The translations under genes and the position numbers were made by a program. A DNA stretch of 64,000 bases from Oscillospiraceae bacterium (GTDB lineage: Bacteria > Bacillota > Clostridia > Oscillospirales > Ruminococcaceae), in contig CAAGBS010000027.1 of assembly GCA_900768125.1 (NCBI GenBank), forward strand, positions 1 to 64,000. The letters are read 5' to 3'. The notes under the pieces were generated by a model. The model searched no databases and had not been told where the DNA came from. It saw only the letters and a program-made list of their open reading frames with translations. This document shows, in pieces, positions 41,528-52,200 of this stretch (position 1 is the stretch's first letter; every line of letters starts with the position of its first letter).

Positions 41528-42307
41528 ATGTCAGAGATCTGGGAGGCTATCCAAACCAACTTTGTTGTGATACTTATGGTCACGGCGAGGGTCAGCGGGA
41601 TTTTTACGTTCAACCCGGTTTTTTCGCGCAACGGCGTGCCGAATATGGTAAAGGCTGGCGCGTCCCTTATGCTGGCGCTTGTGATGGCTGCGGCGGGGGA
41701 TTTCAGCTATACGATGCCTCAGGGCGTGCTTCCGTTCGCGCTGGATATCGGCAAAGAACTGCTGGTCGGCTTCACGCTGGGATTCTTCGTGAACCTCATG
41801 CTGCAGCTTTTCAGCCTTGCGGGCGAGCTGTCCGATTATCAGATAGGTCTGTCGATGGCGAGAAGCTACGACCCTACCTTCGGTACGACAAGCCTTGTCA
41901 CGCAGTATTACAGCTGGTGGTTCATGCTGTATTTCTTTATGGTGGGAGGTCATCTCTCGTACATAAAGCTGTTCTTTATTTCATATGAGAGCATTCCTAT
42001 GGGCTTCAGCAGCTTCAATTTTGATGTCGGTCTGCTGATCGTGAAATATTTCGAGACAGTTCTCACGCTGGGACTTAAGCTGGCTATGCCGGTCATCGCG
42101 GCGGGTCTGGTGACGGAATTCTGTATAGGCGTGCTGATGAAAGCCGTTCCGTCGATACATGTGTTCGTGCTGAACGTGCAGATAAAGATGCTGGTGGGAT
42201 TCGTGGTGCTGGCAGGTTCCTGCGGAATGGTCTCAGAATTTATGGAGAACATAATGAATCTGCTGTTCAGCAATCTGAATACACTGCTGGGCGAGATAGC
42301 GGTCTGA
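41528..42307 (+). CDS. fliR: Flagellar export gate protein FliR
   Basis: FliR completes the export gate with FliP and FliQ. The 259-residue product is a polytopic membrane protein with about six helices. It has the conserved ARVSGIFTFNPVFSRNGVPNMVKAG near residue 18 and GFTLGFFVNLMLQLFSLAGELSDYQIG in the middle. It starts 9 bp after fliQ and is followed 18 bp later by flhB. Confidence 0.95.
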   Translation: MSEIWEAIQTNFVVILMVTARVSGIFTFNPVFSRNGVPNMVKAGASLMLALVMAAAGDFSYTMPQGVLPFALDIGKELLVGFTLGFFVNLMLQLFSLAGELSDYQIGLSMARSYDPTFGTTSLVTQYYSWWFMLYFFMVGGHLSYIKLFFISYESIPMGFSSFNFDVGLLIVKYFETVLTLGLKLAMPVIAAGLVTEFCIGVLMKAVPSIHVFVLNVQIKMLVGFVVLAGSCGMVSEFMENIMNLLFSNLNTLLGEIAV

Positions 42308-42325
42308 CTTTGAAAGGGTGGGAAA

Positions 42326-43390
42326 ATGGCAGGAGAAGAAAAAACCGAAAAAGCCACCCCGAAAAAGCGCAAGGACCAGCGTAAGGAAGGCAACGTCCTA
42401 CAGAGCAAGGAGATAGGCATTGCGGCCTCTGTACTGGGCATTTTCGCGGCGATGAGGCTGCTTCTCGGCTTCATTGCTGAAAATATATTTTCCTATACCG
42501 GCTCCATTTTCCAGGAGCTGGGTTCTACCTACGTCACGAATGATAATATCATGGCGATATGGGTCGATGTGATAACGGTCGTTGGGATAACCGTCGGACC
42601 GATTTGTCTCATCGCGATCGCGCTGGGAATTATCCCGACCATCGCGCAGACCCGCGGTCTTTTCACGATGAAAGCCGCAAGACCGAAGTTTTCAAGGCTT
42701 AATCCGCTGTCGGGAATAAAAAAGCTGTTCTCGCTGCAGTCGATAGTAGGCATTCTGAAAGGGCTTATCGAGGTAATAATAATCAGCGTTGTCATCTACA
42801 ACGAAATACGGGACAGGCTCCCGAAGTTCGTGATGCTGATGGACACCGGAGTAGCCGCGGGCGTTACCTACGCGCTGCTGACTATTTTCGACCTTGTTAT
42901 GCTGATATGCATAATGCTGGTGTTCGTTGCGGCTGCGGATTTCCTTTTCCAGTGGTGGCAGTTTGAGAAAAAACTCAAGATGTCCAAGCAGGAGGTCAAG
43001 GAAGAGTTCAAGCAGATGGAAGGCGACCCCCAGATAAAGAGCAAGATAAAGCAGCGCCAGCAGCAGATGGCTGCCCAGCGAATGATGCAGGACGTACCCA
43101 AGGCGGACGTCGTAGTAAGAAACCCTACGCACTTCGCTGTTGCGCTGAAATACGACCAGGACAAGAACAACGCGCCGCAGGTCCTCGCCAAGGGAAAGGA
43201 CTACATAGCGCTGAGGATAGTCCAGATAGCCGAGGAAAACAACGTGATGACCATAGAGAATCCGCCGCTGGCGCGTTCGCTCTACAGCATGGTCGATGTC
43301 GGGCGGGAGATACCCGCCGAACTTTACAACGCAGTCGCAGAGGTGCTGACTGTAGTTTACCGCGAGAAGCACAAGACGCTTCACGCCTGA
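42326..43390 (+). CDS. flhB: Flagellar export switch protein FlhB
   Basis: FlhB is the export specificity switch. The 354-residue product opens with EKTEKATPKKRKDQRKEGNV (about residues 4-23), has four membrane helices, and carries the self-cleaving NPTH site in VVVRNPTHFAVALKY (about residue 268), which splits the cytoplasmic domain during the hook-to-filament switch. The length is normal. It precedes flhA by 55 bp. Confidence 0.97.
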   Translation: MAGEEKTEKATPKKRKDQRKEGNVLQSKEIGIAASVLGIFAAMRLLLGFIAENIFSYTGSIFQELGSTYVTNDNIMAIWVDVITVVGITVGPICLIAIALGIIPTIAQTRGLFTMKAARPKFSRLNPLSGIKKLFSLQSIVGILKGLIEVIIISVVIYNEIRDRLPKFVMLMDTGVAAGVTYALLTIFDLVMLICIMLVFVAAADFLFQWWQFEKKLKMSKQEVKEEFKQMEGDPQIKSKIKQRQQQMAAQRMMQDVPKADVVVRNPTHFAVALKYDQDKNNAPQVLAKGKDYIALRIVQIAEENNVMTIENPPLARSLYSMVDVGREIPAELYNAVAEVLTVVYREKHKTLHA

Positions 43391-43445
43391 ATCGCAAAAA
43401 TTCGATACTATTCGTATATTTATATATTGATTCTACAGAGAGGAG

Positions 43446-45545
43446 ATGAGCGATATAGTACGCAAGCTGCTGAGCAATTCGTTTGTTCTGTTCGTGATAT
43501 TCATCGTTATCGCTATCATTATCCCGCTGCCCAGCTGGCTGCTGGATTTCATGATACTGCTGAACATCTCCCTTAGCCTTATCATTCTGGTAATGACGAT
43601 GTTCATCAAGGAAGCGCTGGAGTTCTCCGTATTCCCGACAGTGCTGCTGCTGACTACAGTTCTGCGATTGTCGCTGAACGTTTCCACGACCCGTGGCATT
43701 CTTTCCAGCGGCTATGCCGGAGAGGTGATCTCGGCGTTCGGTAACTTCGTTATGGGCGGCGACGCCATCGTCGGCTTCCTGATATTCATAATCATCGTAT
43801 TGGTAAACTTCATCGTAATCACCAAGGGTTCCGAGCGAGTATCCGAGGTTGCGGCGCGCTTCACGCTGGATGCTATGCCAGGTAAGCAGATGGCGATAGA
43901 CGCAGACCTCAACGCCGGGATAATCAACGAGGAAGAAGCAAAAAGGCGCAGAAGCAATATCCAGCGCGAGGCTGACTTCTACGGCTCCATGGACGGTGCT
44001 ACCAAGTTCGTAAAGGGCGACGCCATCATGTCCATCGTCACCACGCTCGTTAACCTTATCGGCGGCGTTATCATCGGTATGGTGCGCGGCGGCGGTGATT
44101 TCAACACTATCCTCAACACCTATTCGCTGGCGACCGTCGGCGATGGTCTCTGCTCGCAGATACCCGCGCTGCTCATCTCCGTTGCGACCGGTATGATAGT
44201 TACCCGCGCGGCAAGCGAAGACAGCCTTATCAACGACCTCAAGAGCCAGTTCACCGCGCAGCCGTTCGTGCTGATGATAGCCGGTATCGTCATGATAGTA
44301 ATGATGGTCATTCCGGGATTCCCGACCATCGTGTGCCTGATTCTCGGCGTGCTGCTTGTCCTCGGTGCGTTCCTGCTCAACCGCAACAAGAAGAAAATGG
44401 CGGAGCTGGAACTTGCTCAGCGCAAGAAAGCCGAGGAAAAGGAGATGGAGAAACTCCCGGCGGACAACGACTACTACCGCGATATCGACAACGTGTTCAA
44501 GCTGCTGAACGTCGAGCCTATCGAGATGGAGTTCGGCTACAGCCTGCTGCGGCTTGTCGATGAGAAATCCGGCGGCAACTTCATCGAGCGAGTCGTCATC
44601 TTCCGAAAGCAGTTTGCGCTCGATATGGGTATGGTTATCCCGTCAGTCCGCATGACGGATAACCCTGAGATAAATCCGAACATGTACATAATCAAGATAA
44701 AGGGCGAGGAGGTAGCCCGCGGCGAGATACTCGTTGACCACTACCTTGCGCTCGACAGCGGAGACGTCACCCAGCAGATAGAGGGTATCGACACCGTGGA
44801 GCCTGCATTCGGGCTGCCCGCAAAATGGATATCCGAGGACAAGAAGATAATGGCGGACGTTGCGGGCTACACGCTGATAGACCCGGTTTCCGTGATGATA
44901 ACCCACTGGTCGGAGATAATGAAGCGCTATGCGCATGAGCTTCTTTCCCGCCAGGACGTCAACACCATGCTGGACAACGTAAAGAAGACCAATCCCATCG
45001 TGGTGGACGACATTATACCAAAAGTTATTTCTGTCGGATATTTGCAGAAAATACTGGCGAATCTGCTCAGGGAGGGTATCCCGATACGCGACCTGGAAAC
45101 GATTCTGGAGACTATCGGCGACCACTCCAACGTGCTGAAGGACACCGATATCATCACCGAGTATGTAAGGCAGTCGCTCAAGCGTACTATAACCCATCGC
45201 TTCGCCGAGGCAAATTCGCTGCGCGTGATAACCCTCGACACCCAGATAGAGGACCTTATAGTAAGCTCCGTCAAGAAGTCCGACCAGGGAAGCTACCTTG
45301 CTATGCCGCCGGATATGATCCAGCGCATAGTCACCGCTTCCAACCGCGAGATAGACAAGATAAAGGACGTTATCCCGACGGTCATCATTCTGACATCGCC
45401 GGTGGTGCGTATCTACTACAAGAAGCTCACCGAGCAGTTCATTCCGAATATCACGGTACTTTCCTACAGCGAGATAGATTCCACCGCCCAGATACAGGCG
45501 ATAGGGAATATTTCGCTGAACACTGCGGCAGCTCCGGCTGTATAA
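43446..45545 (+). CDS. flhA: Flagellar export gate protein FlhA
   Basis: FlhA is the major export gate subunit, with eight N-terminal membrane helices and a large cytoplasmic receptor domain for chaperones. The 699-residue product has the FHIPEP hallmark region near residue 80 (TRGILSSGYAGEVISAFG) and MPGKQMAIDADLNAG at about residue 140. The cytoplasmic part covers about 340-699. It starts after GAGAGGAG. Unlike most Firmicute operons it is followed directly by sigma-28, without flhF and flhG. Confidence 0.97.
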   Translation: MSDIVRKLLSNSFVLFVIFIVIAIIIPLPSWLLDFMILLNISLSLIILVMTMFIKEALEFSVFPTVLLLTTVLRLSLNVSTTRGILSSGYAGEVISAFGNFVMGGDAIVGFLIFIIIVLVNFIVITKGSERVSEVAARFTLDAMPGKQMAIDADLNAGIINEEEAKRRRSNIQREADFYGSMDGATKFVKGDAIMSIVTTLVNLIGGVIIGMVRGGGDFNTILNTYSLATVGDGLCSQIPALLISVATGMIVTRAASEDSLINDLKSQFTAQPFVLMIAGIVMIVMMVIPGFPTIVCLILGVLLVLGAFLLNRNKKKMAELELAQRKKAEEKEMEKLPADNDYYRDIDNVFKLLNVEPIEMEFGYSLLRLVDEKSGGNFIERVVIFRKQFALDMGMVIPSVRMTDNPEINPNMYIIKIKGEEVARGEILVDHYLALDSGDVTQQIEGIDTVEPAFGLPAKWISEDKKIMADVAGYTLIDPVSVMITHWSEIMKRYAHELLSRQDVNTMLDNVKKTNPIVVDDIIPKVISVGYLQKILANLLREGIPIRDLETILETIGDHSNVLKDTDIITEYVRQSLKRTITHRFAEANSLRVITLDTQIEDLIVSSVKKSDQGSYLAMPPDMIQRIVTASNREIDKIKDVIPTVIILTSPVVRIYYKKLTEQFIPNITVLSYSEIDSTAQIQAIGNISLNTAAAPAV

Positions 45546-45567
45546 AATGGCAAAAGGAGGGAACAGC

Positions 45568-46359
45568 ATGGAAGGCAGCGTTACAACGGCTCTTCTGGAA
45601 GAATACAGCATGAGCCGCAGCGAAGCAGTCCGCAATGAGATCGTGCTCAAGAATCTCGGGCTGGTGCGTTCCTGTGCGCTTTCCCTGCGGAACACCTACA
45701 TAAAATACGGCGAGGTGGACGATGTGGTCAACGAGGGCGTTATCGCGCTCATGGACGCCATCGAGACCTACGACCCGTCGCGGGGCGCGAAGTTCGAGAC
45801 CTACGCTTCGCTGAAGGTGCGCGGCGCTATAATTGATTATGTCCGGAAACAGGATTGGGTTCCAAGACCTGTAAGAAAATTTGCACGCGACCTTGACAAC
45901 GCCAACACAATATTGTATAATCAATATGATAGGGTTCCGACTACCGCGGAACTTGCAGAGTACCTCCAGATGAGCGAGGAAAAGCTGCTGCGCGGCATGG
46001 CGGACGCTTCCAACACAGTGACGCTTTCTTTTGAGGAACTGCTGTACGAGGACAACTTCGACGACAGCGCCGCCGCTTCTGAGGCCACGGATTCCAGGCT
46101 CATGCGTGAGGAACTGAGGACGGTCATCGCCGGGGCTATCGAGGGACTGAAAGAGAAAGAGCGGCAGGTCATCACGCTTTACTACTACAAGAACATGAAG
46201 TATTCCGATATAGCCAGGGTGCTTGGCGTGACGGAATCCAGAGTGTGCCAGATAAACACAAAGGCTATGCTTTCGCTGAAAGCTGCGCTGGAGCCGTATA
46301 TAAGCGGCGGGGCAGTCCGCGGGAAGCATAACGGCTCAGGACAGGAGGTACGGTCTTGA
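45568..46359 (+). CDS. fliA: Flagellar sigma factor, sigma-28 (FliA/SigD)
   Basis: This is the alternative sigma factor for late flagellar and chemotaxis genes such as flagellin. The product of about 263 residues shows region 2 (VVNEGVIALMDAIETYDPSRG, then FETYASLKVRGAIIDYVRKQDWVPRPVRK) and regions 3 and 4 with a C-terminal helix-turn-helix (YSDIARVLGVTESRVCQIN). ATG 45568 was chosen because AAAGGAGGG lies upstream; an ATG at 45547 would come before that site. It overlaps the next gene by 4 bp. No anti-sigma FlgM is seen in the window. Confidence 0.95.
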   Translation: MEGSVTTALLEEYSMSRSEAVRNEIVLKNLGLVRSCALSLRNTYIKYGEVDDVVNEGVIALMDAIETYDPSRGAKFETYASLKVRGAIIDYVRKQDWVPRPVRKFARDLDNANTILYNQYDRVPTTAELAEYLQMSEEKLLRGMADASNTVTLSFEELLYEDNFDDSAAASEATDSRLMREELRTVIAGAIEGLKEKERQVITLYYYKNMKYSDIARVLGVTESRVCQINTKAMLSLKAALEPYISGGAVRGKHNGSGQEVRS

Positions 46360-47090
46360 ACAGAGGTTACTACTACGCATGCAACGGCATGATAATCAAC
46401 CAGCGCAAGCTGGACTGCATAGGCAACAACCTGACTAATATGTACACGCCGGGCTACAAGCGGGATACGATACTCACCAACCGCTTCCAGGAGCAGATGA
46501 TACTCGTGAAGAACCGCCAGAAGCTGTCCGGTACGTTCGCGCAGACCTACGTTGACACTTCCTACACCGATCTCGGTCAGGGTACGTTCGAGTTTACGGA
46601 GTCTCCGTTCGATGTCGCGATAAACGGCGACGTTTACTTCAACATCGCGGGCTACAACGGCGAGAACATGCTCACCCGCAACGGTCAGTGGGAACTTGAC
46701 GGCGAGGGTTATCTCTGCCTGTCAAATTCCGGCAGGATACTCGGTGAGAACGGCGAGATATACCTCGGAAACAAGGATTTTGTCATCGACAACGACGGCG
46801 CTGTCTATCAGGACGGTCAGCTTGTGGACAGGCTGAGGCTGTCCTATATCGACCCCACAGGGAATGTGGATAAGTTCGGCGCGAACATGTTCACCTCCGT
46901 GCAGGCGGGGGACGTTCCGGAGGGGACGCGATACGAGATAATCCAGGGCGCATACGAGCGCTCGAATATAGACGTAAACTACGAAATGACGATGATGATG
47001 AACGCCAACCGTATCTACGAGGCTTCCAGCACGCTCGCTAAGCTCTACGACTCGATGAACCAGAAGACAACATCGCTCTGCAAGGTATAA
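46356..47090 (+). CDS. flgF: Flagellar rod/hook-family protein, FlgF-like
   Basis: This 244-residue rod protein belongs to the FlgF/FlgG family: N-terminal LDCIGNNLTNMYTPGYKRD, central beta domain, and C-terminal helix NVNYEM-type stretch (VNYEMTMMMNANRIYEASS). It is the first of a pair after sigma-28, in the position of flhO in Bacillus. The start is TTG 46356, overlapping the sigma gene by 4 bp, with CAGGAGG upstream. FlgF versus FlgG cannot be decided by eye; FlgF is favoured because the next gene has the more typical FlgG end. Confidence 0.8.
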   Translation: MNRGYYYACNGMIINQRKLDCIGNNLTNMYTPGYKRDTILTNRFQEQMILVKNRQKLSGTFAQTYVDTSYTDLGQGTFEFTESPFDVAINGDVYFNIAGYNGENMLTRNGQWELDGEGYLCLSNSGRILGENGEIYLGNKDFVIDNDGAVYQDGQLVDRLRLSYIDPTGNVDKFGANMFTSVQAGDVPEGTRYEIIQGAYERSNIDVNYEMTMMMNANRIYEASSTLAKLYDSMNQKTTSLCKV

Positions 47091-47100
47091 GGAGTAAGTT

Positions 47101-47826
47101 ATGAATATAGCATTCCATACCGGAAAAACCGCCATGATAGCCCAGTCGCAGGCTCTCAATGTTTATGGCAACAACATCGCGAATATCAACACCTACGGCT
47201 ACCAGACCGTGCGCCCTTCCTTTGCGGACTGCCTGTACTCCACGCAGCGCGCCACCGAAGCAGACTGGCAGACCGGTCACGGCACCTATGTACAGCGCAC
47301 TGGAGTGATGTTCGATGAAAGCTCGTTCTACTACACCGAAAGACCGTTGGATTTTGCGCTTCCCAACGAGGGCTTCTTCGCGGTGGAAAGCCGCTACGGC
47401 GATATCAACTACACCCGCGACGGCTCTTTCTCGATGACGCAGGCGGATACCGGCGAATGGTACCTTGTTTCCGGCAGCGGCGAGTATGTGCTTGACTACG
47501 ACAACAACCGGATAGTCGTTCCGTTCAACGAAGACGGCACAGCGCCGGATTATGACGCGCTCCGCGATATGGTGGGCGTGTTTAAGTTCGACAATGTTTA
47601 CGGTATCGACGCGGCTGCGGACAACCGCTATGCCGCCACCGACAGGAGCGGCGCGGCAACTGCGGAGCGGACATTCGAAAAGCTCCAGGGGGCGCTTGTC
47701 ACCTCAAACGTCAGCCTTGCAGACCAGATGGTGAAGCTCATCGAGACACAGCGCGCTTATCAGATAAGCTCCCGCGTGGTGACTACCTCGGACGAGTTCA
47801 CACGGCTCGCAAATAATCTCAGATAA
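47101..47826 (+). CDS. flgG: Distal rod protein, FlgG-like
   Basis: This 241-residue rod protein has the N-terminal YGNNIANINTYGYQTVRPSF and C-terminal ALVTSNVSLADQMVKLIETQRAYQ motifs of FlgG. It should form the distal rod between the proximal rod and the hook. It lies 10 bp after its FlgF-like neighbour and starts after TAAGGAG. In Bacillus the matching pair is flhO/flhP. Confidence 0.85.
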   Translation: MNIAFHTGKTAMIAQSQALNVYGNNIANINTYGYQTVRPSFADCLYSTQRATEADWQTGHGTYVQRTGVMFDESSFYYTERPLDFALPNEGFFAVESRYGDINYTRDGSFSMTQADTGEWYLVSGSGEYVLDYDNNRIVVPFNEDGTAPDYDALRDMVGVFKFDNVYGIDAAADNRYAATDRSGAATAERTFEKLQGALVTSNVSLADQMVKLIETQRAYQISSRVVTTSDEFTRLANNLR

Positions 47827-47886
47827 TAGCCCGGCGGGATACAGCGCGAGCTGATCCCGCATATTTATTAAAATCAGGAGAATAAA

Positions 47887-48504
47887 ATGCTCAAGAATTA
47901 TGACGAACTTTCACCAGTGGCGATAGACTGCCTCCGCGAGATAGGAAACATCGGCTCCGGAAGCGCGGCTTCCTCATTGTCGGAAATGCTCGGAAAGACT
48001 ATCGAGATGAAAGTCCCTGACGTCTGCGTGCTGGAATATCAGCAGATAATCGACGCGATGGGCGGTCCTGAAAAGGTCATCACCGGTATTCTGGTGCGGC
48101 TGCAGGGTGACGTCAAGGGTATGATGATGTTCCTGCTGGAGGACAGCTTTGCGCAGGTGGTGCTGTCCACGTTCATGAATGCAGAGAACGTTCAGGTGAC
48201 AAAACTCGGCGATATGGAGCTTTCAGTCATCACCGAGATCGGCAACATCATGGCGGGAAGCTATCTGCGCGCGCTCAGCACGCTGACCGGGCTTACGATA
48301 GATATGAGCATTCCGTCAATGACTGTGGACATGCTCGGCGCTATCATGAGCGTCCCGATAACGGAATTTGCCCAGGTCGGCGACAAGGTGCTGTTCATCG
48401 ACGACGGCTTCAAGATCGACGGCGTTGCGATAAAGTCAAATATTATTCTTATCCCCGAGATGGAGTCTCTCGAAACTCTCATGAAGAAACTTGGTGTTAT
48501 GTGA
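47887..48504 (+). CDS. cheC: CheY-phosphate phosphatase CheC
   Basis: CheC removes the phosphoryl group from CheY and, with CheD, adjusts receptor adaptation. The 205-residue product has two ExxN catalytic centres: REIGNIGSGSAA (E18 and N21) and TEIGNIMAGSY (about residue 120). It overlaps cheD by one base (TGATG), so the pair is coupled. It is the third phosphatase-type domain in the operon besides FliY. Confidence 0.94.
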   Translation: MLKNYDELSPVAIDCLREIGNIGSGSAASSLSEMLGKTIEMKVPDVCVLEYQQIIDAMGGPEKVITGILVRLQGDVKGMMMFLLEDSFAQVVLSTFMNAENVQVTKLGDMELSVITEIGNIMAGSYLRALSTLTGLTIDMSIPSMTVDMLGAIMSVPITEFAQVGDKVLFIDDGFKIDGVAIKSNIILIPEMESLETLMKKLGVM

Positions 48505-48983
48505 TGGCGAATCTGACGATAGGCATATCCGACCTGAAGGTGTGCAGACCGCCTGATGTGCTGGTGACGTATGCGCTCGGCTCCTGCGTCGGTATCTGTC
48601 TGCTGGACAGCGTTGCAGGCGTCGGCGGGCTGTCGCATATCATGCTCCCGGACAGCACCCAGGCTACCAATGGTGCGGCTACTCCGATGAGATTCGCTGA
48701 TACCGCGATACCCATGCTGATAAACGAAATGGTAAAACTCGGCGCAAGCAGGAACAGGCTCAAGGCGAAGATAGCCGGCGGTGCAGTCATGTTCGCGACC
48801 GCAAGCGAGCGGTTCAACATCGGCGAAAGGAATATCCAGGCAGTTAAGGCGGCGCTCCGCAAGGAGGGTATCCCGATAGTCGCAGAGGATACCGGACTGA
48901 ATTACGGCCGCACCGTATTCTTTTACCCCGAGACCGGAATAATGGAGATAAAGGCGGCTTCCATGGGCGTCAAGAAGCTGTGA
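48504..48983 (+). CDS. cheD: Chemoreceptor glutamine deamidase CheD
   Basis: CheD deamidates glutamines on chemoreceptors and is a partner of CheC. The 159-residue product has the catalytic Cys in TYALGSCVGIC (about C28) and His in GGLSHIML (about H45), with KAKIAGGAVMF and the conserved PETGIMEIK end. ATG 48504 overlaps the cheC stop; a GTG at 48501 is an equally possible start. It is the last gene of the motility operon, followed by a terminator. Confidence 0.93.
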   Translation: MANLTIGISDLKVCRPPDVLVTYALGSCVGICLLDSVAGVGGLSHIMLPDSTQATNGAATPMRFADTAIPMLINEMVKLGASRNRLKAKIAGGAVMFATASERFNIGERNIQAVKAALRKEGIPIVAEDTGLNYGRTVFFYPETGIMEIKAASMGVKKL

Positions 48984-49000
48984 CCATCAGATAAAACGGC

Positions 49001-49027
49001 AGGCTCGCAGAAAATGCGGGCCTTTTT
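49001..49027 (+). terminator. Terminator of the motility operon
   Basis: A 9-bp stem with one G-U pair (49001-49009 with 49015-49023) is followed by TTTTT, 18 bases after the cheD stop codon. Confidence 0.9.
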
Positions 49028-49147
49028 TGCTGTGTTAAGCTGGCTGAAACTACGCTCTTGTTAGTTCGGGCTAATGTCAAGGTGTTGATATTTATGACAG
49101 TAAATGGTGCAAATTGAACAAAAAATCTGAAAAAAAAGCTAAGGCTA

Positions 49148-49176
49148 TTTACAAATTGAAGAACTTGTGATAAAAT
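49148..49176 (+). promoter_or_regulatory. Promoter of nifJ
   Basis: TTTACA (49148-49153) and TAAAAT (49171-49176) are spaced by 17 nt. They lie in an AT-rich gap, 77 nt before the nifJ start, which has AAGGAGG. Confidence 0.7.
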
Positions 49177-49253
49177 ATAAAGTAAGCTGAAATAGTACGC
49201 CGGACCGGTTTTCCTGGCAGGCGTCTGTGTAAATAATAAGGAGGATAAATCCA

Positions 49254-52200
49254 ATGGCAAGAGAAAAGCAAACAATGGATGGCAACAACGCTGCGGCTCA
49301 TGTGTCCTATGCGTTCACTGACTTAGCTGCTATCTATCCTATCACGCCCTCGTCCGTTATGGCGGAGGTGACCGACTCTTGGTCCACTGCCGGCGTAAAG
49401 AACATCTTCGGCGAGCAGGTAAAGGTAGTTGAGATGCAGTCGGAGGCTGGCGCTGCCGGTGCAGTTCACGGCTCTCTGTCCGCTGGCGCTCTGACCACCA
49501 CCTACACCGCTTCGCAGGGTCTTCTTCTGATGATCCCGAATATGTATAAGATCGCAGGCGAGCTGCTTCCGTCCGTTATCCACGTTTCTGCAAGAGCAGT
49601 CGCTTCCCATGCGCTCTCCATCTTCGGCGACCACAGCGATATTTACGCATGTCGTCAGACAGGTTATGCAATGCTCTGCTCCACTAACCCTCAGGAGGTT
49701 ATGGATCTCGGCGCAGTTGCTCACCTTTCCGCTATCAAGGGCAGAGTTCCGTTCCTGCACTTCTTCGACGGCTTCCGTACATCACACGAGATCCAGAAGA
49801 TCGAGAAGTGGGACTACGAGACCCTCAAGGGCATGGTAGACATGGACGCTGTTCAGGCGTTCCGCGACAGAGCCCTCAACCCTGAGAAGCCGGTTCTCCA
49901 CGGCACAGCCCAGAACCCTGATATCTTCTTCCAGGCTCGCGAGGCTTGCAACACCTACTACAACAACGTACCGAACGTAGTTACCGAGTACATGAACAAG
50001 GTCAACGCAGAGATCGGCACTGACTACAAGCTGTTCAACTACTACGGCGCTCCCGACGCTGAGGAAGTTATCGTAGCGATGGGCTCAGTATGCGACACCA
50101 TCGAGGAGACCATCGACTATCTGCTCAAGCAGGGCAGAAAGGTAGGTCTTGTAAAGGTAAGACTGTACAGACCGTTCGTTTCCTCCGCATTCGCTGCCGC
50201 TATCCCTGCAACAGTAAAGAAGATCTCCGTTCTCGACAGAACCAAGGAGCCCGGCTCCCTCGGCGAGCCGCTGTACCTCGATGTAGTTGCAGCCCTCAAG
50301 AAGGAGAACAAGTTCCAGGACGCTCAGGTATTCACCGGCCGTTACGGTCTTGGTTCCAAGGACTGCAACCCGGCTCAGATCATCGCTGTTTACAACAATA
50401 AGACAAAGCCGGTATTCACCCTCGGCATCAACGATGATGTAACTCATCTGTCCCTCGATATCACCGAGAACCCCAACACCACTCCTGAGGGCACAACATG
50501 CTGCAAGTTCTGGGGTCTTGGCTCTGACGGTACCGTTGGCGCTAACAAGAACTCCATCAAGATCATCGGCGACCACACCGACATGTACGCGCAGGCTTAC
50601 TTCGCTTACGACTCCAAGAAGTCCGGCGGCGTTACAATTTCCCACCTGCGTTTCGGTAAGACTCCGATAAAGTCCACATACTTCATCAACAAGGCTAACT
50701 TCGTTGCCTGTCACAACCCGTCATATATCGACAAGTACGATATGGTAGAGGACGTTGTTCCCGGCGGCTCCTTCCTGCTGAACTGCCACTGGACAGTTGA
50801 CGAGCTGGACGAGAAGCTCCCGGCTCCGGTTAAGGCTTACATCGCTAAGAACAACATCAACTTCTACATAATCAACGCTAACAAGGTGGCAAGAGAGATC
50901 GGTCTGGGCAACAAGACCAACACCGTGCTCCAGTCCGCGTTCTTCTCCATCGCTAACATCATTCCGCCCGAGGACGCTATCACATACATGAAGAAGATGG
51001 CGTACAAGTCCTTTGCTAAGAAGGGCGACGATATCGTCAACATGAACTACGCCGCTATCGAGAAGGGTGCCGGCGAGGTTATCAAGGTCGACGTTCCTGC
51101 AAGCTGGGCAAACGCTGAGGGCGAGCTTCCTACTCACAAGGCTGAGGGCGACAACAAGTTCCTCGTTGATTTCGTTAACAACGTTCAGATCCCTGTTAAC
51201 GCACAGCGCGGCGACAAGATCCCTGTTTCCACATTCGTCGACATCGCCGACGGCACATTCCCGCAGGGTTCCGCTGCTTTCGAGAAGCGCGGCATTGCAG
51301 TTGACGTTCCTGAGTGGATCCCTGAGAACTGCATCGAGTGCAACCAGTGCGCATTCGTATGTCCGCACGCTGTTATCCGTCCCGTTATCATGACTGCTGA
51401 CGAGGCCGCTGCGGCTCCCGCTTCCGTTAAGACCAAGGACGCAATGCAGCTCCCCGGCATGAAGTACACAATGGTAGTTTCTACTCTGGACTGCACAGGC
51501 TGCGGCGTTTGCGCAAACATCTGCCCGGCTGGCGCAAAGGACAAGAGCAAGAGCGCGCTTGTTATGAAGCCCATCGAGACCCAGATGGATCAGCAGCCGG
51601 TATTCGACTACGCTGTTTCCAAGGTTTCCGACAAGCCCGAGGTTCACGAGAAGTTCAAGGAGACCACCGTTAAGGGTTCCCAGTTCAAGCAGCCGCTGCT
51701 TGAATTCTCCGGCGCATGCGCAGGCTGCGGCGAGACTCCGTACGCTAAGATCGTTACTCAGCTCTTTGGCGACAGAATGTACATCGCAAACGCTACGGGC
51801 TGCTCCTCTATCTGGGCAGGCTCTGAGCCGTCCACTCCGTACACCACCAACAAGGAAGGCAAGGGTCCGGCTTGGGCTAACTCCCTGTTCGAGGATAACG
51901 CAGAATTCGGCTACGGTATGTTCCTTGCTCAGGACACCCTGAGAAAGAGAGTTCAGAAGAAGCTGAAGGAAGCTCGCGAGGTTGCTCACGATGACGCTAA
52001 GGCGCTTATCGACGAGTACTTTGCTACCGAGAACGACGGCAAGGCAAACGCAGCAGCTACCAAGAAGCTGGTAAGCGCTCTTGAGCAGTGCCCTGCAAAG
52101 GAAGGCATCGTTGGCGAGATCCTCGCAGCCAAGAACTACCTCTCCAAGAAGAGCCAGTGGATCTTCGGCGGCGACGGCTGGGCTTACGATATCGGTTACG

